Notes: generated by a model not told the origin, from the sequence alone. Positions 7,966-17,177 are shown, counted from the stretch's first letter. The stretch is 56,972 bases of DNA from Ferruginibacter sp. HRS2-29 (GCF_024343615.1 NZ_RJUB01000146.1:1-56972), one strand, 5' to 3'. Translations and numbers: made by a program.

Positions 7966-9639
7966 TCAATTGCTGATGTTCATGTTAAATGTAGTGTTGA
8001 CCCTGACGCCTGTGCCAGGTTTTAATTCATTTTTCAGGCCTTTGATCTCCGCGGTAACCTTGGTCTTATTTTTTACCAGAGAAAAAGTTTGTTGCTTCGG
8101 GATCGATGCGATAAAAATGGTCTTATTTTTCGCGATCGGCACAGTGAAATTCTTAACTACAGGTATCGGTAATAAGGGTTGCAGTAATACCAGGAAAATC
8201 CGGTTCGTTTCTTCTGTTTCTGTCATATCAAATGCAGAAGGAACAATTTGTAAAGTCAGTTTATTATTGAGCACTGTTCCTTTTACTGCTACATGATACG
8301 AGCCGGGGATGGCGCTGCTTGCAAAGGAGCCGATGTCATTGTTGAATTTATTCAGGTCAACGGCACGGGGTGTCAGCGCCTGTCTGGCCAAAACCGTCAT
8401 CCCATCCGGGATTTTTTCCTGCTGCTCAAAATCTTCTTCAAAGCCATAGCGGACTCTATAACCAATGAACTCGCCGGTGATCTCCGCACTTTTGCTGAGG
8501 TCGGTGTTTTTTTCGTAGCGTAGTTTCAATTCTCCTTTCAGGTCAAGATCGTATACGAGATAAGTTTCGCCATTGTCCGCCTGGAAAGTCACTTTAAAAG
8601 TTGTACTTGCAGGGCCTTTCAGTTCTTCACAATTCTGCGCATATAAAAATTTGAAAACGTAACTGCAGATATCAAGGCTCAAACCCTTCTTTAAAAAATC
8701 TACCATTTCGGCGGAGCCCAGGTAATGTGCCACCAGTGCTTTCTGGGCAGAGTTGATGCCAAATTTTGTCTGCTCTTTTTGCTGATCGCTCCCTTTCCAG
8801 TTCATGCGGTCTACTGCGCCGGGCAACACTTTGTCGGAAGCCAGGTTGACAACAATTTTTAATGCACTCGCTTTTACATCCAGAACCAGCGAAATAAATC
8901 CACACATTTCCGTAATGCCATTCAACGCTTCACATTTGAGGCTTTTGTTTTTATACTCCTGAACTTTTGAATTGAGTTCGGGTAATTTGTCTGTCACTTT
9001 TTTATTATTTGCTTCAAGCTCATTGATATAATCATTCGCCTTCAAAGCCGCTTCAGGCACATCCTGTGTTTTCTTGATCAGGTCTTTGATCCCTTGTGCT
9101 ACTTTCTCATCACTTGCTTTTAATGTGCTGAATTTATCGCGGTAGCTTTTAAGTTTGGTGGTTTGCGTTTCAATATCGGGCGACGGCGGAAGGCTTTCCA
9201 TTTTCTGTATGATCACATCCAGCGTGGTTTGTGCGACCTGCGACATTTTGAAAAGATCGGTTTGTATGGTGTTGACTGCCCCGGTGATGGTTGCGACAGC
9301 GAAACTGCCGGATGCTGAATTGATGCCATCAGCGGGCTTTACAGTAACTGTATATTTGCCGGTAGAAAATGCTTTGGTGTAGGTGAATTTATAAGCACCT
9401 TTTTTGTCTGTCCTGGTAGTGAGAGGGATCTCTTTTCCGCCGGGATCTGTGATGATGATGGTTACATCCAGGGCTTCTTTGCCAACAACTGTAGAGCCGC
9501 TGATCTCTATCGGCTTGCCCGGGATGGTCATGGCCGGTTTCACTTCCACGCTGATAGGCGCACCTTCTTCCATTTGCGCATGGCAAAGCTGTACAGACAA
9601 TAGAAATGAAATGAACAGGCAACCGATAATTTTTTTCAT
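7966..9639 (-). CDS. Secreted protein with Ig-like domain and long helical region, unknown function
   Basis: 557 residues from ATG at 9639, chosen because it gives a clean signal peptide (MKKIIGCLFISFLLSVQLCHA) and a 13-base gap to the upstream gene; a longer frame would overlap that gene. Residues ~25-110 form an Ig/bacterial-invasin-like fold (PGKPIEISGSTVVGKEALDV, then DKKGAYKFTYTKAF). Next is a long charged helical stretch with probable coiled coil (ANNKKVTDKLPELNSKVQEY), then a mixed domain with a Cys pair region around FISLVLDVK. No enzymatic motif. Neighbours suggest an envelope-associated operon of exported proteins. Confidence 0.7.
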   Translation of the reverse strand: MKKIIGCLFISFLLSVQLCHAQMEEGAPISVEVKPAMTIPGKPIEISGSTVVGKEALDVTIIITDPGGKEIPLTTRTDKKGAYKFTYTKAFSTGKYTVTVKPADGINSASGSFAVATITGAVNTIQTDLFKMSQVAQTTLDVIIQKMESLPPSPDIETQTTKLKSYRDKFSTLKASDEKVAQGIKDLIKKTQDVPEAALKANDYINELEANNKKVTDKLPELNSKVQEYKNKSLKCEALNGITEMCGFISLVLDVKASALKIVVNLASDKVLPGAVDRMNWKGSDQQKEQTKFGINSAQKALVAHYLGSAEMVDFLKKGLSLDICSYVFKFLYAQNCEELKGPASTTFKVTFQADNGETYLVYDLDLKGELKLRYEKNTDLSKSAEITGEFIGYRVRYGFEEDFEQQEKIPDGMTVLARQALTPRAVDLNKFNNDIGSFASSAIPGSYHVAVKGTVLNNKLTLQIVPSAFDMTETEETNRIFLVLLQPLLPIPVVKNFTVPIAKNKTIFIASIPKQQTFSLVKNKTKVTAEIKGLKNELKPGTGVRVNTTFNMNISN

Positions 9640-9652
9640 GAAGATCAGCCGT

Positions 9653-10204
9653 TTAATTTTTTCCTTTCTTACATGGATTAGCCGGTGCTGATGCCGAAGG
9701 TTTGTTGCCATCGGCTTCAAATCCCTGCTCATTGATCAGCTGGAGTAAAGTGGTATAACTGGTTCCATCGCTGCTGTAGCGGATTGCCAGTTCGCCGTTG
9801 GCGATATTTGTTTTTACTTCAAATACACCATCCTGCTTTTTTAACAGTGCTTCAATTTTTTTCTTCCCGCTTTCGCACAGGATATTGGTCTGTATCACTG
9901 TTTGTGCACCCTCGCCACTCATGGTATTATCATTTGCCGGGGCAGGAGTAGGGGTACCGTTGTCAGTTGAAGTACCTGATACATCGGTTTCATCTATTGT
10001 TGTGGCCTGTCCTTTCTTGTTTTTCTTGGCGGCTTTCTCCGGTGCGTCCAGCACTTTGTCGATCCCTTCATTTGTCTTCTGATCGATCTTGTTATTCACT
10101 TTTTGCTTGGCGCTTTGTTTGGCTCTTTCCAGAACATTTTTACCAAATTGTGCCTGGGTTGTAAAGCACGTAAGGCTGAAAGCCAGTACCAGTAATGTTT
10201 TCAT
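9653..10204 (-). CDS. Secreted protein with a C-terminal HMA-like (ferredoxin-fold) domain
   Basis: 183 residues. Signal peptide MKTLLVLAFSLTCFTTQAQ, a Lys/Gln-rich helix (residues 24-60), then a low-complexity Thr/Pro/Asn linker. A C-terminal ~65-residue domain shows the beta-alpha-beta pattern of heavy-metal-associated domains (TNILCESGKKKIEALLKKQD, then NGELAIRYSSDGTS). Only one Cys remains of the usual CxxC metal site, plus a Cys near the C-terminus (NPCKKGKN), so metal binding is uncertain. Second gene of the operon; 21 bases separate it from the lipoprotein gene upstream. Confidence 0.7.
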   Translation of the reverse strand: MKTLLVLAFSLTCFTTQAQFGKNVLERAKQSAKQKVNNKIDQKTNEGIDKVLDAPEKAAKKNKKGQATTIDETDVSGTSTDNGTPTPAPANDNTMSGEGAQTVIQTNILCESGKKKIEALLKKQDGVFEVKTNIANGELAIRYSSDGTSYTTLLQLINEQGFEADGNKPSASAPANPCKKGKN

Positions 10205-10225
10205 ACAAATAAGTTTTTATACGGA

Positions 10226-10831
10226 CTAAAATTCACCGCCATTGGTGGAGGAAAATTCATGCCTTATCCTGAATTTTCCCGAAACCTTATGATTGGTGTT
10301 TTTTGGATCTTTACTATCTTTTTCGCCATAAGTGGTCGCATTGAAAGTGCCGGTGATGATCCTGGCTTTGTCAGCTTCTTTTTCTGAAGAAATGATCACC
10401 ACTGCATCAGGGATTACTACAGACATTTCGTCGTAAGTAGTATTAAAACTGTTGGTGGTATAATTTTTTTCCGGATAATTCTGTAATGAAACACTTCCCT
10501 GTGTGATCTGCTGGTCGTAATCTTTTGATCCGTTGGGTGTGCTCGAGGGTTGTGTCATGTCGTGTGGGATGACTAATAAAACATTCGGCTCGCCTTCTTT
10601 TCCGGCAAATATTTTAAATACTTTTTTGTCGCCGGTTACATAGTAGGAGGCAGATATATCGGCCGCGGCTATCTGCATGGGTTTTCCGTCTACAGTATAA
10701 TCGAAATAAAGATCGCCGGAAGATCTCTCGCCGGAAGTTGTTGCACCGGCAGGATCGGTTGTTTTTTTATCATTGCCGGAGCAGCTGATCAACGAAGCCA
10801 CAACAGCGAAACACAGGAGGAATTTTTTCAT
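10226..10831 (-). CDS. Lipoprotein of unknown function, first gene of the exported-protein operon
   Basis: 201 residues. Lipoprotein signal with lipobox VASLISC, followed by a Ser/Thr-rich tether. The mature domain has alternating beta strands (DLYFDYTVDGKPMQI, then KVFKIFAGKEGEPNVLLV) and a late segment GTFNATTYGEKDSK, resembling secreted beta-barrel proteins annotated only as hypothetical. It heads a four-gene unit (10,831 to 7,524) with gaps of 21, 13 and 7 bases. The predicted products are a lipoprotein, an HMA-like protein, an Ig/coiled-coil protein and a membrane-anchored protein. Confidence 0.65.
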   Translation of the reverse strand: MKKFLLCFAVVASLISCSGNDKKTTDPAGATTSGERSSGDLYFDYTVDGKPMQIAAADISASYYVTGDKKVFKIFAGKEGEPNVLLVIPHDMTQPSSTPNGSKDYDQQITQGSVSLQNYPEKNYTTNSFNTTYDEMSVVIPDAVVIISSEKEADKARIITGTFNATTYGEKDSKDPKNTNHKVSGKFRIRHEFSSTNGGEF

Positions 10832-10984
10832 AACAAGAATTGTTTTGAATGCAAAGTAGCCCGCTTAGTCGGGGGAAGCAATACCATGAACGGGTGAAAT
10901 AGTCAATGGTCAATAGTGAAACCTTTGAAGGGTATAAGATTGTTTGCAGGTTATACAGGGGGAGGATAGATATGGCAATAAAAA

Positions 10985-11006
10985 GCCCCGCTTTTTAATG
11001 CGGGGC
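10985..11006 (-). terminator. Hairpin terminator downstream of the aminotransferase gene
   Basis: A GC-rich 7-bp stem (GCCCCGC/GCGGGGC) with an 8-base loop. On the minus strand the stem is followed by four T, 124 bases after the aminotransferase stop. The 298-bp gap around it (10,832-11,129) otherwise holds only short word repeats. Confidence 0.65.
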
Positions 11007-11107
11007 GATCAAATTTTGCCAATAATACTATATAATTTTTTTTTGTTATACATTATCTGCCAAATACTTAGGGTAACAACTCCGTTAAGCCATCCCCCTA
11101 AACGAGA

Positions 11108-11145
11108 TCATAGATCATACATCAATAGATCATAGATCATAGATT
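11108..11145. repeat. GATCATAGATCAT word repeat overlapping the aminotransferase stop
   Basis: Four near-copies of ATAGATCAT. The aminotransferase reads into it: its final residues IYDL and the TGA stop are encoded by the repeat word. The same word family flanks the gap between the dehydrogenase and aspartate kinase genes (47,893-48,005). Confidence 0.8.
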
Positions 11146-12332
11146 CGTCCCGGATATACTTCCAGCGCCTTTGCCAGGCAATCCATCGCTTTGTTGATAG
11201 AGTCGGCATTGAGTACATATGCCAGCCTTACTTCATTTTTTCCAAGGCCGGGTGTGCTGTAGAACCCTGTACCTGGCGCAAGCATTACGGTGGCCCCTTC
11301 GTGGCTGAACGACTCGAGCAGCCATTGGCAGAAGGTATCGCAATCGTCAATCGGCAGGCGTGCCATTGCATAAAACGCTCCACCCGGGTTAGGGCAAAAT
11401 ACTCCCGGCATTTCGTTGAGCCTTTTTACGATGATATCCCTGCGGAGCTGGTATTCAGCCTTGGTGCTGTCGAAATAGTTTTCCGGAAGGTCTACAGCCG
11501 CTTCACCGAGTACCTGTGCATAAAACGGCGGGCTCAGCCTTGCCTGTGCAAACTTCATGGCTGCCGTAAATACCTCTTTGTTTTTTGTGATGAATGCGCC
11601 GATCCGTCCGCCACATGCGCTGTAGCGTTTGCTGATCGTGTCCATCAGGATCACGTGTTGCTCAGCGCCTTTGAGGTGCATGGCGCTGGTATGTGCCCCC
11701 TGGTAACAAAATTCACGATAAGCTTCATCGGCAAAAAGGAAAAGGTTGTGCTTGATGACGATCTGCTTCAATGTTTCCATTTCGGCAGCGCTGTATAAAT
11801 ACCCGGTTGGATTGTTGGGGTTGCAAACCACGATCGCTTTTGTTTTTGGCGTGATCGCTTTTTCAAAATCTTCAATTGGTGGTAATGCGAAACCGCTTTC
11901 GATGCTGCTGCTGATAGGCACTACATTCACATCGGCCTGCATGGCAAAACCATTGTAGTTGGCGTAAAATGGTTCGGGAATGATCACTTCATCACCTGCA
12001 TCCAGGCAGGCCATGAAACCGAAAAGAATGGCTTCGCTTCCGCCGGTGGTAACGATGATCTCTTCGTGGGTAACATCGATGTGGTTACGCTGGTAATATT
12101 CTACCAGCTTTTTGCGGTAGCTTTCCATACCTGCGCTATGGCTGTATTCCAGCACGGTGATGTCGCAATGCTTTACGGCATCCAGGCATTCCTTCGGCGT
12201 TTCAATATCGGGCTGGCCGATGTTGAGATGAAATACTTTAGTGCCTTTTTTCTTTGCTGCTTCAGCAAATGGAACCAGCTTACGGATAGGAGAGGCGGGC
12301 ATTTCGGTGCCGCGGTGACTGATCTTTAACAT
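11130..12332 (-). CDS. Pyridoxal-phosphate aminotransferase, aspartate aminotransferase superfamily (class I/II)
   Basis: 400 residues from ATG at 12,332, chosen because it starts the family block (MLKISHRGTEMPASPIRKL) and sits just behind a -7 box; the longer frame begins inside a word repeat. Motifs: NIGQPDIETP, TTGGSEAILFGF (PLP phosphate loop), VVCNPNNPTGYLY, DEAYREF and the Schiff-base lysine in MDTISKRYSACGGRIG. The C-terminal GATVMLAPGTGFYSTPG and NEVRLAY carry the substrate carboxylate Arg. Cytosolic; the amino-acid substrate cannot be assigned. Monocistronic. Confidence 0.93.
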   Translation of the reverse strand: MLKISHRGTEMPASPIRKLVPFAEAAKKKGTKVFHLNIGQPDIETPKECLDAVKHCDITVLEYSHSAGMESYRKKLVEYYQRNHIDVTHEEIIVTTGGSEAILFGFMACLDAGDEVIIPEPFYANYNGFAMQADVNVVPISSSIESGFALPPIEDFEKAITPKTKAIVVCNPNNPTGYLYSAAEMETLKQIVIKHNLFLFADEAYREFCYQGAHTSAMHLKGAEQHVILMDTISKRYSACGGRIGAFITKNKEVFTAAMKFAQARLSPPFYAQVLGEAAVDLPENYFDSTKAEYQLRRDIIVKRLNEMPGVFCPNPGGAFYAMARLPIDDCDTFCQWLLESFSHEGATVMLAPGTGFYSTPGLGKNEVRLAYVLNADSINKAMDCLAKALEVYPGRIYDL

Positions 12333-12336
12333 AGCG

Positions 12337-12344
12337 CAAATATA
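12337..12344 (-). promoter_or_regulatory. -7 box TATATTTG immediately upstream of the aminotransferase
   Basis: Minus-strand TATATTTG ends only 4 bases before the ATG at 12,332. With initiation about 7 bases after the box, the mRNA would start at or next to the start codon, i.e. nearly leaderless. Confidence 0.5.
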
Positions 12345-12498
12345 ATTGATAATTGTATAATGGATAATTGACAATGGATAATGGATAATTGATAATGGAT
12401 AATTGATAATGTTGCCGTGAGTTGGTCTTCACAAAATATGGATGGTATTCTAAATTTGAAAATATTATCCATTATCCATTAAACCATTATCCATTAAA
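12341..12498. repeat. Inverted word repeats (TAATGGATAATTGA family)
   Basis: At 12,341-12,411 the words GATAATTG and ATAATGG alternate. At 12,466-12,498 the complement CCATTATCCATTA recurs, ending at the stop codon of the peptidase gene. The two blocks bracket a ~55-bp spacer. Confidence 0.85.
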
Positions 12499-13386
12499 TC
12501 AGCTTTCGTGAAATTCAACCTGGTGTTCCTGCAAAAACGCCTTGATCGCATTTACATGTATACATTGCCCCAGGTGAATGAAGGAATAATCGGTTACTTT
12601 TTTAGGGGCATTATTGATCATGATCTCTTTGTCTTCCAGGTCGAACCCAAGGTGAAGGTGTTTGGTGCTGAACTGCATACCATATACGATCCCGTTTTGA
12701 TCGAACAGCGGCCCACCGCTTTGTCCACGCAAACCAGGCGTACTCATTTCAATTCCGTACAGGCCATGCTGCTGGTCTCCGAGGAAACGTGTCACCATGC
12801 CTTCTAAAGGAAAACGTGGGGAAACGCTCACGCCGGTATTTGTCCACTCGATATCATCCGTATTGGCATTGAAAGTGAAGTTGCTGAACTCAGGAAAAGG
12901 AAAGCCAAGCCTGCAAAGGAATTTCCCCTGCCTGATATCTTCCCCGTTCTTTAAAAATTTTGCGTGGCCGCTGTAATGCAGCTTTCCGTAATCGTTGAAT
13001 TTTATGATGGCAAGATCCAGTGTTGGATGCAGGTGCCAGGTGAAGCCGCTCATTTTGTCGATAGTCTCCACGAAATTATGTTTTATCTGGATGATGCTAT
13101 CGGGCTGTAATTTGTATTTGAGTTCCAGCCCTTTGATCAGCTGTTTGTATTTCGGATGATTCAGTATCTGTTGCCTTTCCTGCTTGAAATTATTAAAATG
13201 CTGATTGATCTGGTCTGCTGAAGCAATCAATTCCACCACATGTTTGCAGGTAACGGCATATCCTTTGTCGTTTACAAAAAAGATCGTAGATGCTCCCGGA
13301 ATGAGCTGCTTGCCGCCGTAAGTACGCATGATGGTGTGGATAGGGCGGGTGAAGGTGGAGGCGGTTTCTATGGCGTTGATGAACAT
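12499..13386 (-). CDS. Trypsin-like serine peptidase (S1 family), no signal peptide
   Basis: 295 residues with a chymotrypsin-fold catalytic arrangement. His is in YAVTCKHVVELI (residues ~48-59), Asp in HPTLDLAIIKF and Ser in STPGLRGQSGGPLFDQNG. After the Ser, GIVYGMQFSTKH completes the substrate pocket. No N-terminal signal or membrane segment is seen, so it may be cytoplasmic. The helical insertion (residues 60-105) between His and Asp is longer than in secreted trypsins. Stand-alone gene between two inverted word-repeat gaps. Substrate unknown. Confidence 0.85.
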   Translation of the reverse strand: MFINAIETASTFTRPIHTIMRTYGGKQLIPGASTIFFVNDKGYAVTCKHVVELIASADQINQHFNNFKQERQQILNHPKYKQLIKGLELKYKLQPDSIIQIKHNFVETIDKMSGFTWHLHPTLDLAIIKFNDYGKLHYSGHAKFLKNGEDIRQGKFLCRLGFPFPEFSNFTFNANTDDIEWTNTGVSVSPRFPLEGMVTRFLGDQQHGLYGIEMSTPGLRGQSGGPLFDQNGIVYGMQFSTKHLHLGFDLEDKEIMINNAPKKVTDYSFIHLGQCIHVNAIKAFLQEHQVEFHES

Positions 13387-13499
13387 GAAATAATTAAGAA
13401 TTAATAATTAAGAATTAATAATGAAAAAAGTTACGGGTTGCGGGTGACGAGTTGCGAGTCATCATTTAACCCGTAACTCTTTGCCCGCAACCCGCCACT
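13387..13499. repeat. Two word repeats between peptidase and pgl genes
   Basis: 13,387-13,424 is an AATTAAGAATTAAT repeat. 13,431-13,462 (GTTACGGGTTGCGGGT words) and 13,467-13,498 (ACCCGTAACTC, CGCAACCCGCCACTC) are inverted copies of each other. The latter ends two bases before the TAA stop of pgl. Confidence 0.8.
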
Positions 13500-13500
13500 C

Positions 13501-14235
13501 TTAAATATTTTTGAGTTTAGAAGAAGCTGCCTTATCCACATACCACAGCAGCTTTCCGCCTTTATCCGCCTTTATCATCTGCGCAGGATATTTTTCTATA
13601 TTTTCTTTCCCTTCGAGAATGGTTTGCAGCATCGACGCTTTCTTTTTACCTGTTACCAGGAAAAGGATCGTTTTTGCATGGTTGATCAGTTGCGCAGTAA
13701 AGCTGATGCGGAACATATCTACTTCTTTTACAAATACCTCTTTCACCAGCGCTGTTTTTTCTTCGAGTATGGTGGTGTAGGGGAACAGTGAAGCTGTATG
13801 CCCATTGTCGCCCATACCCAGCAGGATGAGGTCGAAAGCAGGGAAATCATTTTTGAAAAATGTTTTCAATGTTTGCTCATAATGTGCAGCAGCTTTGGCG
13901 GGCGTGAAACGTGTTGGTACCGGAAAAATATTCTCCGCGGGAATATGCACATTGCTGAGCAATATCTTTTTAGCCTGGTGACTGTTGTTAGATGGGTTGG
14001 TAGCGGGCAGGTAACGTTCGTCGCCCCAGAAAACAAAAATGTTCTTCCAGTCCAGCTGCTTGTTGTAAGGTGGGTTCGCCAGCAAGGCAAAAAGCTTGTC
14101 GGGTGTACTTCCGCCCGAAAGGGCGATGGTAAACTTCCCATTCTTTTCAATCGTTTTTGCCGACAGCTTTACGATAAAATCTGCGGTTGATCTGCTCAGC
14201 AATTCTTCCGTTTCGAATATTTTGATCTTACTCAT
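13501..14235 (-). CDS. pgl: 6-phosphogluconolactonase
   Basis: 244 residues (ATG at 14,235). Hydrolyses 6-phosphogluconolactone to 6-phosphogluconate, the second step of the oxidative pentose-phosphate pathway. NagB-like Rossmann fold with FTIALSGGSTPDKLFALL near residue 40, VFWGDERYLPATNPSNN and DLILLGMGDNGHTASLFP, the DevB-type signature with the active-site His. The start overlaps the end of zwf by 8 bases, consistent with translational coupling in a gnd-zwf-pgl operon. An alternative ATG at 14,250 would add five residues. Confidence 0.95.
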   Translation of the reverse strand: MSKIKIFETEELLSRSTADFIVKLSAKTIEKNGKFTIALSGGSTPDKLFALLANPPYNKQLDWKNIFVFWGDERYLPATNPSNNSHQAKKILLSNVHIPAENIFPVPTRFTPAKAAAHYEQTLKTFFKNDFPAFDLILLGMGDNGHTASLFPYTTILEEKTALVKEVFVKEVDMFRISFTAQLINHAKTILFLVTGKKKASMLQTILEGKENIEKYPAQMIKADKGGKLLWYVDKAASSKLKNI

Positions 14236-15751
14236 GATGATTTTTTTCAAAAGGCATAACGATCCAGTTGTGCCCGTCTTTTGCTATTAACGCTTCAGCG
14301 CCTTCAGGCCCGTAAGAACCGGCGGTATAGTTGGGGAAATTCACCGATGGGTTTGCTTCCCATGTGCTGAGGATCGGCATGATCAGTTCCCATGCGGCTT
14401 CTACCTGGTCGGCACGCATGAAAAGGGTGGCATCACCTTCTATCACATCCAGCAACAAGGTTTCATAACCTTCCGGTGTGCCGGTGCTGGCGTAGGTATC
14501 GTTGTAGTTGAACAACATGTCTACAGGATTCAGCTCCATCTGCAGGCCCGGTTTTTTGGCCTGGAACCTTACCCGGATACCCATATCGGGTTGGAGGTTC
14601 AGCACCATCCTGTTGGGCTGCCAGTTGTCGAGCGCTTCTGCGGGGAACGACTGGTGCGGTACCGGTTTGAATTCGATGGTGATCACCGAAATGCTTTGCT
14701 GCATACGCTTTCCGGAGCGGATGTAAAATGGAACGCCACTCCAGCGCCAGTTGTCGATATAAAATTTTATGGCGGCAAATGTTGGTGTGGTGCTGTTGGG
14801 CGCCACATCTTTTTCTTCGGTATATCCTTTTACTTTTTCGCCTTCCATCCATCCTTCGCTGTATTGTCCACGGACTGCGAAATCGTGTACTTCCTCTCTT
14901 TTTATTTTGCGGATAGCATGTAATACATCCACTTTTTTATTCCTCACTTCATTGGCATTGAAGGACACCGGGGGCTCCATGGCTATGAGGCAGACCAGCT
15001 GCAGCAGATGGTTCTGGATCATATCGCGGATGATACCGCTTTGTTCGTAATATCCGCCGCGGTCTTCGATACCGATCTTTTCGGCCACCGTGATCTGGAT
15101 ATGATCAATGTAATTCCTGTTCCAGGTAGGCTCAAACAACGCATTCGCGAAACGGAAAGCAAGAATGTTCTGAACCGTTTCTTTACCCAGGTAATGATCG
15201 ATGCGGTACAATTGTGTTTCGTCGAAGATCGACAGCAAAGATTTGTTGAGCTTTTTTGCACTTTCCAGGTCAACACCAAATGGTTTTTCAATCACCAGTC
15301 TTGAATGCTGCCTGTCTGCCGCCAACCCTGCTTCGCCGATGCGTGACGCGATAGTTTCAAAAAACTGTGGCGGTACCGCCAGGTAAAATATTTTGTTGAC
15401 CGCACAATCCACCCGGTCAGTAAAAGTCTTGATCTCTTTATTCAAAAAGTTATAAAAAGCGGGCTGTGTAAAATCGGCACGCTGGTATTCGATGTTCTTT
15501 GCGAAAGCTTCCCATTCGTTTTTCTTTGCTTTGCCCCTTCGGGAAAACTGGTCCAATGCTTCTTTCAAGCCTTTGATGAATACTTCATCGGAGATGGCCG
15601 ACCTCCCGGTGCAGATGATGCGGAAGTCCTTGTTTAGCCAATGATCGAGGTATAAATTGTATAAAGCCGGTATCAGCTTGCGTTTGGTAAGATCTCCCGA
15701 TCCTCCGAATATGGTAATGACGGTGGGGTTGGTTTTTACTGTTGCGTCCAT
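14228..15751 (-). CDS. zwf: Glucose-6-phosphate 1-dehydrogenase
   Basis: 507 residues from ATG at 15,751 (MDATVKTNPTVITIFGG); upstream frame residues overlap gnd and are unlikely to be used. Oxidises glucose-6-phosphate to 6-phosphogluconolactone with NADP. The dinucleotide-binding fingerprint FGGSGDLTKRKL lies at residues 14-25. The active-site signature RIDHYLGKETVQN contains the catalytic His region, and PFYIRSGKRM is the typical substrate/coenzyme strand. It starts one base after the gnd stop. Confidence 0.97.
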   Translation of the reverse strand: MDATVKTNPTVITIFGGSGDLTKRKLIPALYNLYLDHWLNKDFRIICTGRSAISDEVFIKGLKEALDQFSRRGKAKKNEWEAFAKNIEYQRADFTQPAFYNFLNKEIKTFTDRVDCAVNKIFYLAVPPQFFETIASRIGEAGLAADRQHSRLVIEKPFGVDLESAKKLNKSLLSIFDETQLYRIDHYLGKETVQNILAFRFANALFEPTWNRNYIDHIQITVAEKIGIEDRGGYYEQSGIIRDMIQNHLLQLVCLIAMEPPVSFNANEVRNKKVDVLHAIRKIKREEVHDFAVRGQYSEGWMEGEKVKGYTEEKDVAPNSTTPTFAAIKFYIDNWRWSGVPFYIRSGKRMQQSISVITIEFKPVPHQSFPAEALDNWQPNRMVLNLQPDMGIRVRFQAKKPGLQMELNPVDMLFNYNDTYASTGTPEGYETLLLDVIEGDATLFMRADQVEAAWELIMPILSTWEANPSVNFPNYTAGSYGPEGAEALIAKDGHNWIVMPFEKNHHE

Positions 15752-15752
15752 T

Positions 15753-17177
15753 TTAGTAGATTGTTTGGTTCCAGTTAGTATGAAATGTTCCTTCTTTATC
15801 GGTACGTTCGTAAGTGTGTGCCCCAAAGAAATCTCGTTGTGCCTGTATGAGATTGGCCGGCAACCATTCGCTGAAATAACTGTCGTAGTAGTTCAGGCAG
15901 GCAGAGAAGCCGGGCATCGGGATAGCGTATTGCAACCCTTTCTGCAGCACACGGCGCAAAGCGATCGAGCCTGTTTTCACCTGCTCGCTGAATTCTTCGG
16001 CCAGCATCAGGTTGGCCAGTTTATCATCCTTTCTGAAAGCTTCGGTGATCTCTTTCAATAATGCCGCACGGATGATACAGCCACCTCTCCAGATGGAAGC
16101 TACCACCGCTATATCCGTTTCGTATTTATAAGTAGTGGATGCCTGCTGCAGCATGGCCAGACCCTGTGCATAGGTGATGATGAAACTGGTATATAATGCC
16201 GCTTCCACATCCAGTATCAGGGTTTCTTTATTCGGGGCAGCTTCTACCACGTTTTCTTTGTTGAAGAATCTTGCCGCTACCACGCGTTGCTGTTTGAGGG
16301 AAGATAAGATCCTTTGTGTAACAGCCGCATCAATGGCCGGTATCGGAGATTGTATCCTCATCGCATCCTGGCTCATCCAGGCGCCGGTACCTTTCTGGTG
16401 GGCGGTATCCGCAATGAAATCGATCAGCATTCCTTTGCCTTCTTCATCGGGCTGGGTGAACACGGCCGCTGTTATTTCCACGAGGAAAGATTGCAGCCTT
16501 CCTTTATTCCAGCTATCGAATGTGTCGTGCAATTCTTCATTGGTAAGCCCGCCATGCACTTTCAGGATATGGTACGTTTCTGCCAGCAACTGCATCAGCG
16601 CATATTCGATACCGTTATGCACCATTTTTACATAATGCCCTGCGGCGCCTTTGCCCATGTAGGCGGTACAAGGTTCGTCATTCACTTTGGCGGCTACAGC
16701 GTCGAGCATGGAGGAGATGCGGTTGTAAGCTTTGAGATCGCCACCCGGCATGATGCTCGGGCCGAAGCGGGCACCGGTTTCTCCACCGGAAACACCCAAT
16801 CCCATGAAGTGCAGGCCTTCTTTTGCAAGGGCATCAATTCTTGTCTGGGTATCGGTAAAATGTGAGTTGCCGCAATCGATGATGATATCTTCTGCCTGCA
16901 GCAATGGCTTCAGTTCATTGATGACTGCATCCACGATCGGGCCTGCAGGAACGAGCAGGAGGATTGTTCTGGGGGTTTGCAATGCCTGTACAAAAGCATG
17001 GATGTCATTGAAGGCTTCGATGTTGTTGTGTACATCCAGGCCATTGAGTGTATCTACTTTCTTCGGGTCTTTGTCGTACCCTGCTACCGAAAAACCTTTG
17101 TCGCTCATATTCAGCACGAGGTTGCACCCCATGGTGCCAAGGCCAACCATGCCGTAATTGTATTGTTGTTCACTCAT
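15753..17177 (-). CDS. gnd: 6-phosphogluconate dehydrogenase, decarboxylating
   Basis: 474 residues, the long (dimeric, NADP-linked) type. Converts 6-phosphogluconate to ribulose-5-phosphate and CO2. N-terminal fingerprint GLGTMGCNLVLNMSDKGF, then LVPAGPIVDAVINEL, the substrate block GVSGGETGARFGPSIMPGG, the catalytic Lys in GHYVKMVHNGIEYALMQ, and the C-terminal WRGGCIIRAALL. First gene of the gnd-zwf-pgl unit; all three oxidative-branch enzymes are therefore co-expressed here, in reverse pathway order. Confidence 0.97.
   Translation of the reverse strand: MSEQQYNYGMVGLGTMGCNLVLNMSDKGFSVAGYDKDPKKVDTLNGLDVHNNIEAFNDIHAFVQALQTPRTILLLVPAGPIVDAVINELKPLLQAEDIIIDCGNSHFTDTQTRIDALAKEGLHFMGLGVSGGETGARFGPSIMPGGDLKAYNRISSMLDAVAAKVNDEPCTAYMGKGAAGHYVKMVHNGIEYALMQLLAETYHILKVHGGLTNEELHDTFDSWNKGRLQSFLVEITAAVFTQPDEEGKGMLIDFIADTAHQKGTGAWMSQDAMRIQSPIPAIDAAVTQRILSSLKQQRVVAARFFNKENVVEAAPNKETLILDVEAALYTSFIITYAQGLAMLQQASTTYKYETDIAVVASIWRGGCIIRAALLKEITEAFRKDDKLANLMLAEEFSEQVKTGSIALRRVLQKGLQYAIPMPGFSACLNYYDSYFSEWLPANLIQAQRDFFGAHTYERTDKEGTFHTNWNQTIY

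Noticed and set aside
9640..9732. 31-residue N-terminal extension of the 557-residue secreted protein
   Set aside because: It would overlap the upstream gene and bury an excellent signal peptide that begins at 9,639.
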